Assembly (NCBI GenBank): GCA_034667465.1
Contig: JAXDJV010000013.1
Span: 186,001 to 250,000, forward strand
From: JAOBAU01 sp034667465
GTDB taxonomy: Bacteria; Acidobacteriota; Thermoanaerobaculia; Gp7-AA8
Length of the DNA stretch: 64,000 nt
Direction: 5' to 3'
Shown here: piece after piece, positions 59,015-64,000 of the stretch
Numbering within the stretch: position 1 is the stretch's first letter
Layout: every line of letters starts with the position of its first letter
Translations under genes and position numbers: made by a program
Notes under the pieces: generated by a model
The model's input: the letters and a program-made list of their open reading frames with translations, nothing else
Databases searched by the model: none
Told to the model about the DNA's origin: nothing

Positions 59015-60511
59015 CTACGCCGTCGCCTCTGCCGCCACCGGCTTCGCGATCTTCATCAGCGCGTAATAGACGACGAGCGCCACGCCGAAGCCGACGAACC
59101 ACGCGTAGTCGTACAACGTCTTCATCGACGGCACGAATCTCCCGATCCACGCGAAGAAACAGGCGATCACCGTCGCGACGACCGCGCGCCAGTTCCATCC
59201 CTTCGCGTACCGATACTCGCCGGTTTCGCGATAGAGATCGGGCAGCACGAGGTTCTTGTCGCGGATCAGCCAGTAATCGGCGATGAGCACGCCGGCGATC
59301 GAGCCGAGACCTCCGGAGTAAGCGACCAGCCAGTCGAAGATGTAGCCGGAAGGATCGGCGATCAGGCGCCAGGGCTGCATGATGATGCCGAGGATGCCGG
59401 TGATCAGACCGCCGGTCCGGAATGAGATCCATTTCGGGAACGCGTTCGCGAAATCGTTCGCGGGCGAGACCACATTCGCGGCGATGTTCACCGACAGTGT
59501 CGCGACCACGATCGTGAACATCGAGATTGCGATCACCCACACCTGCGTGAAGTGGCCGACGAGCACGATCGGATCCCACAGCTCGCTCATCTTTGACTGC
59601 GGATAGATGACGACGGCGGCGGAGGTGATGATCACTCCCATCGCGGCGAAGAGCGTCATCGTCGACGGCAGCGCGACCGACTGTCCGATGACCTGCTCGC
59701 GCTGGCTCCGCCCGAAGCGGGTGAAGTCAGGCATGTTCAGCGACAGCGTCGCCCAGAAACCGATCATGCCGGTCAGTGACGGAATGAAGACCGGCCTGAA
59801 CTCCGCCCACGTCCGAAGTTTGCCGGGATGATCGATGAGATATCCGAGTCCGCCGGCGCGCCAGACCGCCCACGCGAGGAGCAGCGCCGTCATGACGAGC
59901 ACGAATGGCGCGGCCCAGTTCTCGACGCGGCGCAGCAGATCCATGCCGCGATAGATGATGTAGATGTTCATCCCCCAGAAGAGCATGAATGAGAGCCATT
60001 GCGTCGTGGGGTGACCGCCGAATGAACCGAGGAGGTTCGTCCAGCCGGGGATGATCGCGCCGAAAAATGTTTGCAGCGCCTGGCCGCCGATCCACGCCTG
60101 AATGCCGAACCAGCCGCAGGCGACGATCGCCCGCATCAGCGCCGGCAGATTCGAGCCGTACGTGCCGTAGGCGGCGCGCGCGAAGACGGGAAACGGGATG
60201 CCGTACTTCGTGCCGGGATGCGAGTTGAGGAGGATCGGGATGAGCACGATCACGTTGCCGAGGAGGATGGTGAGGAGCGCCTGCCACCAGTTCATGCCTG
60301 AGCTGATGAGAGCCGACGACATCATGTACGTCGGGATGCAGTGCGCCATCGAGATCCAGAGCGCGGCGTAGTTGTACGTAGTCCAGTCGCGTTTCGCGAC
60401 CGGCACCGGCGCGAGGTCTTCGCTGTAGAGCGGACTCGATTCGATCGAGGAGCGGTCGCGCAATTCGACGCGGCCATCGTCGTGCTGGATCACTTCGGCT
60501 GTGTTCGGCAT
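59015..60511 (-). CDS. NCS1-family nucleobase/hydantoin:cation symporter
   Basis: 498 residues from ATG 60511; an upstream open extension overlaps the divergent amidase and is rejected. About 12 membrane helices. Family motifs: LAPVPVAKRDWTTYNYAALW, then WISMAHCIPTYMMSSALISS (helix 1), AIVACGWFGIQAWIGGQAL (helix 3), SLNMPDFTRFGRS and a C-terminal-half NIAANVVSPANDFANAFP. These match the NCS1 transporters of allantoin, hydantoins, uracil and related compounds. It is divergent from an amidase with 42 bases between the start codons, pointing to uptake and breakdown of an amide or ureide nitrogen source. Confidence 0.93.
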   Translation of the reverse strand: MPNTAEVIQHDDGRVELRDRSSIESSPLYSEDLAPVPVAKRDWTTYNYAALWISMAHCIPTYMMSSALISSGMNWWQALLTILLGNVIVLIPILLNSHPGTKYGIPFPVFARAAYGTYGSNLPALMRAIVACGWFGIQAWIGGQALQTFFGAIIPGWTNLLGSFGGHPTTQWLSFMLFWGMNIYIIYRGMDLLRRVENWAAPFVLVMTALLLAWAVWRAGGLGYLIDHPGKLRTWAEFRPVFIPSLTGMIGFWATLSLNMPDFTRFGRSQREQVIGQSVALPSTMTLFAAMGVIITSAAVVIYPQSKMSELWDPIVLVGHFTQVWVIAISMFTIVVATLSVNIAANVVSPANDFANAFPKWISFRTGGLITGILGIIMQPWRLIADPSGYIFDWLVAYSGGLGSIAGVLIADYWLIRDKNLVLPDLYRETGEYRYAKGWNWRAVVATVIACFFAWIGRFVPSMKTLYDYAWFVGFGVALVVYYALMKIAKPVAAEATA

Positions 60512-60553
60512 GGCGGCGATTGTAGCGCGGCGCTGAACGTACAATCGCCGTTC

Positions 60554-62248
60554 ATGAAACGACTGCTGCTCGCCGCTCTGATCACCCTCGCCGCCTCGCT
60601 TCCCGCATTCGCCGCGTCGAAAAAAACGCCGGCGAAACCGTTCTCCGTCGTCGAAGCTTCGATCTCCGACATGCAGGCGGCGCTGCGCGAAGGCCGCGTC
60701 ACATCGCGCGAGCTCGTGCAGCAATACCTCACGCGCATCGCGACGTATGACGCGAAGCTGCACGCGGTCATCACCGTCAATCCTCGCGCGCTCGAAGAGG
60801 CTGACGAACGCGATCGCGAGCGCGCCTCCGGGCAGATTCGCGGTCCGCTGCACGGCATTCCGGTCGCGCTGAAAGACAACATTCATACGACAGACATGCC
60901 GACCACCGGCGGCGCGCTGGCGTTCGCCGAGCTCGTGCCGCCGTATGAAGCGACGATCACGAAGAACCTCCGCGACGCCGGCGCAATCATCATCGCCAAG
61001 ACGCAGATGACCGAGCTCGCGAACTGGGTGGCCGGCAATCCGTCGATGCCGAACAACTACAACTCGCTGAACGGCTATGGATTCAATCCGTACGATCCGC
61101 GCCGCGATCCGCGCGAGGCGACGAACGACGGACGTCCCGTGCTCAACACCGGCGGCTCGAGCTCCGGCGCCGGAACCGCGGCGAGTTTCTGGGCGGCGAA
61201 CGTCGGGACGGAAACGTCGGGCTCGATTCTCAGTCCGTCGAATCAGAACATGCTCGCCGCGGTGAAGCCGACCGTCGGCCGCATCTCGCGCTACGGCGTC
61301 ATTCCGATCACCGCCGATCAGGACACGCCCGGCCCGATGGCGAAGTTCGTCACCGACGCCGCGATCATGCTCGGCGCACTTGAAAGCGCATCGCCCGATC
61401 CGAACGATCCGGCGACGAAGAACTGCACGCCGGTGCGCGACTACACGCAGTTCCTGAAGAAGGACGGACTGAAAGGCGCGCGCATCGGCATTCCGCGCGC
61501 CGGCTACTACGACAAGATCACGCTGCCAGGCACCGAGAAGCCGCGCGGCGGTCTGAATCCCGACCAGACGAAAGCGATCAACGAGGCGATCGAAGTGCTG
61601 AAGCAGCAGGGCGCGGTGATCGTCGACCCGGCTGACATTCCGTCGGTCGTCGACAAGGATCCGAAGAACAACTTCTGGCTCTGGGGCGTCTGCGGCGACA
61701 TGGACGACGTCAAAGAGAAGAAGTGCTCCGTCGATCTCGCGTACGGAATGGAGCGCGATTTCAACGCGTGGCTGAAATCACTCGGCGAGAAAGCGCCGGT
61801 GAAGTCGCTGACCGATCTGCGCGAATGGAACACGAATCATTCGAAGAGCGGCGCGATCAAGTACGGGCAGTCACTGCTCGACATCTCCGACGCGATGGAT
61901 CAGGAGCTGTTCCGCGCGCGCTACGAATCGGATCGCGCGAACGATCTTCGTCTCTCCGCGACGCATGGAATCGATGAGGTGATGAAGGCGCAGAAGCTCG
62001 ATGCGCTGCTGTTTCCCGGACCGGGCGGTGCGTCGATCGCAGCACGTCCCGGCTATCCAACTGTCATCGTACCGTTCGCAACGATTCCGAATGCGCCGAC
62101 GCCGGCGTTCCCCGATTCGTTCAAAGCGAAACCGCAGCCGTACGGCGTCAGCTTCACCGGAATGGCCTGCAGCGAGCCGACGCTGCTGCGGCTCGCGTAC
62201 GCGTTCGAACAGGCGACGAAGCGCCGCGTCGCGCCGCAGCTACCGTAA
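60554..62248 (+). CDS. Exported amidase-signature family hydrolase
   Basis: 564 residues from ATG 60554, which begins with a signal peptide (MKRLLLAALITLAASLPAFA). The amidase signature Ser-cisSer-Lys site is present: Lys107 in PVALKDNIHTTD, GGSSSGAGTAAS around 200-211, and the nucleophile region GTETSGSIL. The size and the insert before the C-terminus resemble secreted amidases of the peptide-amidase type. The substrate is an amide; the neighbouring NCS1 transporter suggests the product or a related compound is imported. A long palindrome follows the stop. Confidence 0.9.
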   Translation: MKRLLLAALITLAASLPAFAASKKTPAKPFSVVEASISDMQAALREGRVTSRELVQQYLTRIATYDAKLHAVITVNPRALEEADERDRERASGQIRGPLHGIPVALKDNIHTTDMPTTGGALAFAELVPPYEATITKNLRDAGAIIIAKTQMTELANWVAGNPSMPNNYNSLNGYGFNPYDPRRDPREATNDGRPVLNTGGSSSGAGTAASFWAANVGTETSGSILSPSNQNMLAAVKPTVGRISRYGVIPITADQDTPGPMAKFVTDAAIMLGALESASPDPNDPATKNCTPVRDYTQFLKKDGLKGARIGIPRAGYYDKITLPGTEKPRGGLNPDQTKAINEAIEVLKQQGAVIVDPADIPSVVDKDPKNNFWLWGVCGDMDDVKEKKCSVDLAYGMERDFNAWLKSLGEKAPVKSLTDLREWNTNHSKSGAIKYGQSLLDISDAMDQELFRARYESDRANDLRLSATHGIDEVMKAQKLDALLFPGPGGASIAARPGYPTVIVPFATIPNAPTPAFPDSFKAKPQPYGVSFTGMACSEPTLLRLAYAFEQATKRRVAPQLP

Positions 62249-62249
62249 C

Positions 62250-62342
62250 GTCATCCCGAGCGTAGCGAGGGATCCGGGTGGGCGGGGCGAACCGCTCTCT
62301 CGTGCCCCGCCCGCCCGGATCCCTCGCTACGCTCGGGATGAC
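62250..62342. repeat. 39-base-arm palindrome after the amidase gene
   Basis: Arms 62250-62288 and 62304-62342 are complementary with one mismatch, around a 15-base loop. It begins one base past the amidase stop and ends about 20 bases before the riboswitch, so it probably insulates the two. The outer part (CATCCCGAGCGTAGCGAGGG) resembles an intergenic repeat I recall from unrelated genomes, which I cannot confirm here. Confidence 0.85.
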
Positions 62343-62360
62343 TTCTTGCAGTAAGCTCTG

Positions 62361-62494
62361 CTCGGCTGGGGAGTAGCTACCCTTCACCGGGCTGATCCGT
62401 CGTCAACACGTTGCGAGAGCTTCCGGCGGATCAATCGCGCTGAACGCGCGAAGGCGAGACCACCGCGATTAACCATCGTGGGGTCTCGCTTTTT
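62361..62494 (+). promoter_or_regulatory. yybP-ykoY (manganese) riboswitch upstream of terC
   Basis: Conserved aptamer pieces are present in order: GGGGAGTAGC (62368-62377), a helix TGATCCG (62393-62399) / CGGATCA (62427-62433), then GCGCTGAACGCGCGAAGGCGAGACC-type sequence with GGCGAGACC at 62453-62461. GCGAGACC can instead pair with GGTCTCGC to form a terminator, giving a clear on/off switch. Members of this class bind Mn2+ and often precede TerC-family or MntP exporter genes, exactly as here. Confidence 0.9.
62454..62494 (+). terminator. Riboswitch expression-platform terminator
   Basis: GCGAGACC (62454-62461) pairs with GGTCTCGC (62482-62489), extended by GCGAT/ATCGT in the loop region, and is followed by TTTTT (62490-62494). 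Its 5' arm is part of the conserved 3' side of the aptamer, so ligand binding should prevent it and let transcription reach terC. Confidence 0.85.
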
Positions 62495-62521
62495 CATTTG
62501 CGCGGCTCCACCGGAGGAACT

Positions 62522-63433
62522 GTGCAACTCGGTTTGTGGCCCTGGGTTTTCTTCAATCTCGCTGTCCTCGCTCTCCTCGCCCTCGACCTTGGCGTGTTCC
62601 ATCGCAAGGTCCATGTCGTTTCGGTGCGCGATGCGCTCGGCTGGAGCGCGGTCTGGATCGCGCTCTCGCTCGCGTTCAACGCGCTCATCTACTTCTGGCT
62701 CGGCAGCGGGCCGGCGCTCGAGTTCCTCACCGGGTACGTCATCGAGAAGTCGCTCAGCGTCGACAACATCTTTGTCATCGTGCTGATCTTCGCCTTCTTC
62801 CGCGTACCGGCGGAGCTGCAGCACCGCGTTCTCTTCTGGGGCATCCTCGGCGCGCTGGTCATGCGCGGCGGATTCATCGCCGGCGGCGCCGCGCTGCTCG
62901 AACACTTCCACTGGGTGATCTACATCTTCGGCGGATTTCTCGTCATCACCGGCATTCGGATGGCGCTCGAGCGCGACGAGTCGTTCGATCCCGCCGACAG
63001 CATGATGATGCGGATCGCGAAACGGATCCTGCCGGTGTCGAGCGATTACGACGGCCAGCGTTTCTTCACGCGCGTGAACGGACGCCGCGCCGCGACGCCG
63101 CTCCTGCTCGCGCTGCTGATCGTCGAATCGACCGATCTGATTTTCGCCGTCGATTCGATCCCGGCCATCTTCGCGGTGACGTCGAATCCGTTCATCGTTT
63201 ACACGTCGAACGTCTGCGCGATCCTCGGTCTCCGCTCGCTCTACTTCGCACTGGCCGGGATGATGTCGAAGTTCGTCTACCTGAAGCTCGGCCTGTCGGC
63301 GGTGCTGACGTTCGTCGGCGTGAAGATGCTCCTCGCCGGCGTCTGGCCGATGCCGACGCTCGTGTCGCTCGGCGTGATCATCGGCATCCTCGCGATCGCG
63401 GTGATCGCATCGATCGTGCGAACGAGGCAGTGA
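62522..63433 (+). CDS. TerC-family membrane protein (probable Mn2+ exporter)
   Basis: 303 residues from GTG 62522, chosen because GGAGGA ends four bases upstream and the product matches the family start (LGLWPWVFFNLAVLALLALD). About nine membrane helices. Family residues: ALDLGVFHR, IEKSLSVDNIFVIVLIFAFF (acidic S-V-D-N) and VESTDLIFAVDSIPAIFAVT, both helices carrying the conserved Asp pairs. TerC proteins such as Alx export Mn2+ and help metallate exoproteins. Control by a manganese riboswitch fits that role. Confidence 0.95.
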   Translation: MQLGLWPWVFFNLAVLALLALDLGVFHRKVHVVSVRDALGWSAVWIALSLAFNALIYFWLGSGPALEFLTGYVIEKSLSVDNIFVIVLIFAFFRVPAELQHRVLFWGILGALVMRGGFIAGGAALLEHFHWVIYIFGGFLVITGIRMALERDESFDPADSMMMRIAKRILPVSSDYDGQRFFTRVNGRRAATPLLLALLIVESTDLIFAVDSIPAIFAVTSNPFIVYTSNVCAILGLRSLYFALAGMMSKFVYLKLGLSAVLTFVGVKMLLAGVWPMPTLVSLGVIIGILAIAVIASIVRTRQ

Positions 63434-64000
63434 TCACGGATTGATGGTCATCGAGAACTTGTCGAGCTGCTTCTCTCCGCTGTTGCCCACTCCGTAGAGA
63501 ACGACTTTGTACGAGCCGGGCGCGAGGAACGCGCGCGGCACGAGGATCACGAACGTATCGTTGTCGCGTTCGACGAGCGGGCCGCTCTTCCAGAGCGAGC
63601 GGTCGCGGGCGTCGACGATTTCCAGGCGGTACGCCGCGAAGATCGGCTGCGACATCAGTGGTGTGACGAGCGTGTACGCGTCGCCGCCAGGCGTCAGCGT
63701 CGCGGTCGTTCCTTCGCCGCGATAGCGATCGTCCGGCGACAGGTACCGCGACTCGGAAGCGACGCGCGGACGCCCGAGCTCCAAACGCGCCTGCCACAGC
63801 AGCGCGCCGAAGGTCAGCGCGATCGCAGCGGCAAGTGCGCTCGCGACGCGCCAGAACTGCAACACGCGCGCGCCCGGCTGTGCCGGCGGTGCATACAGAT
63901 GTTTCTCGAGCGCGCTCCACCGCTGTTTGAGCTGATCGTCAGAAACGTAACCCGGCTCACCCGGCTTCGGTTCATCCGTCGGGAACGGTGCGGTCAGCGT
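63434..64000 (-). CDS. C-terminal part of a single-pass membrane protein (5' end beyond window)
   Basis: The minus-strand frame is open from the stop at 63434 to the right edge with no in-frame ATG, so the gene starts outside the window; a TTG at 63865 is too late to be the start. The visible part has a cytoplasmic segment (PTDEPKPGEPGYVSDDQLKQ, then RWSALEKHLY), one helix (FWRVASALAAAIALTFGALL) and a ~105-residue exterior beta domain ending DKFSMTINP. The layout resembles anti-sigma factors or similar one-pass regulators, but no zinc-binding motif is in view. It abuts the terC stop with no gap. Confidence 0.75.
   Translation of the reverse strand, partial: TLTAPFPTDEPKPGEPGYVSDDQLKQRWSALEKHLYAPPAQPGARVLQFWRVASALAAAIALTFGALLWQARLELGRPRVASESRYLSPDDRYRGEGTTATLTPGGDAYTLVTPLMSQPIFAAYRLEIVDARDRSLWKSGPLVERDNDTFVILVPRAFLAPGSYKVVLYGVGNSGEKQLDKFSMTINP

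Overview
The window is a high-GC, gene-dense bacterial chromosome segment, most likely from an Acidobacteriota genome. Pointers are two tandem VWFA-related proteins of the type named for acidobacteria, an Oar-like TonB-dependent receptor with an N-terminal carboxypeptidase-regulatory domain, PEGA-type serine/threonine kinase signalling, DUF2378/V4R-like and PspA-like proteins, and a bacterial deoxyhypusine-synthase-like enzyme. This is inferred from protein families; no rRNA or marker gene is present. I found no tRNA, rRNA, CRISPR array, prophage or insertion sequence.

Layout. 1-5.8 kb: the end of an OmpA-family protein, a membrane pyrophosphatase of the divergent K+-independent type, a triple-PAS hybrid histidine kinase and a small DUF4920 protein. 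5.8-10 kb (minus strand): a zinc-ribbon Ser/Thr kinase, a repeat/coiled-coil exported protein and a beta-helix exported protein. 10-15.2 kb: YjbQ, a MerA/lipoamide-dehydrogenase-like flavoprotein, a YdjY-like protein coupled to a Cu/Zn superoxide dismutase lipoprotein, a HepT/MntA toxin-antitoxin pair and the deoxyhypusine-synthase-like gene. 15.3-19.4 kb: two VWFA paralogues. 19.4-26.8 kb: one tightly overlapping minus-strand operon running TonB receptor, short-chain dehydrogenase, KAS III-like enzyme, alpha/beta hydrolase, acyl-CoA/AMP ligase, TetR. Its enzyme set parallels OleABCD in kind, but the condensing enzyme has lost two canonical catalytic residues. 27-38 kb: PspA-like and coiled-coil genes, a metallo-beta-lactamase/rhodanese protein, a cNMP-DUF1003 protein, a ClC channel with its MarR, and several small exported or unknown genes. 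38-41 kb: a divergent MarR/cupin pair with a visible operator, and an amino-acid permease. 41.3-48.4 kb: a minus-strand operon of membrane-fusion adaptor, ABC ATPase, two FtsX-type permeases, NtrC-type regulator and sensor kinase, with a candidate sigma-54 promoter and upstream palindrome at its head. 48.5-56.6 kb: methylmalonate-semialdehyde dehydrogenase, a giant membrane patatin and a tricorn-type protease. 56.8-59 kb: an AAA-ATPase plus DUF4276 cassette that looks like an OLD/PARIS-type defence module, with the DUF4276 gene frameshifted in a run of five identical bases. 59-64 kb: an NCS1 transporter facing an amidase, a yybP-ykoY manganese riboswitch in front of a TerC-family gene, and the C-terminal part of a membrane protein that runs off the window.

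The most unusual DNA feature is a family of hairpin elements built from seven-base units (TGAGNNN on one arm, CTCANNN on the other) that fill short intergenic gaps at about 10.4, 27.0, 29.1 and 43.9 kb, with a one-armed relative at 26.8 kb. Each locus has its own NNN. At 29.1 kb the last unit supplies the start codon of the next gene. Separately, several gene ends carry long near-perfect palindromes with arms of 13, 20, 28 and 39 bases.
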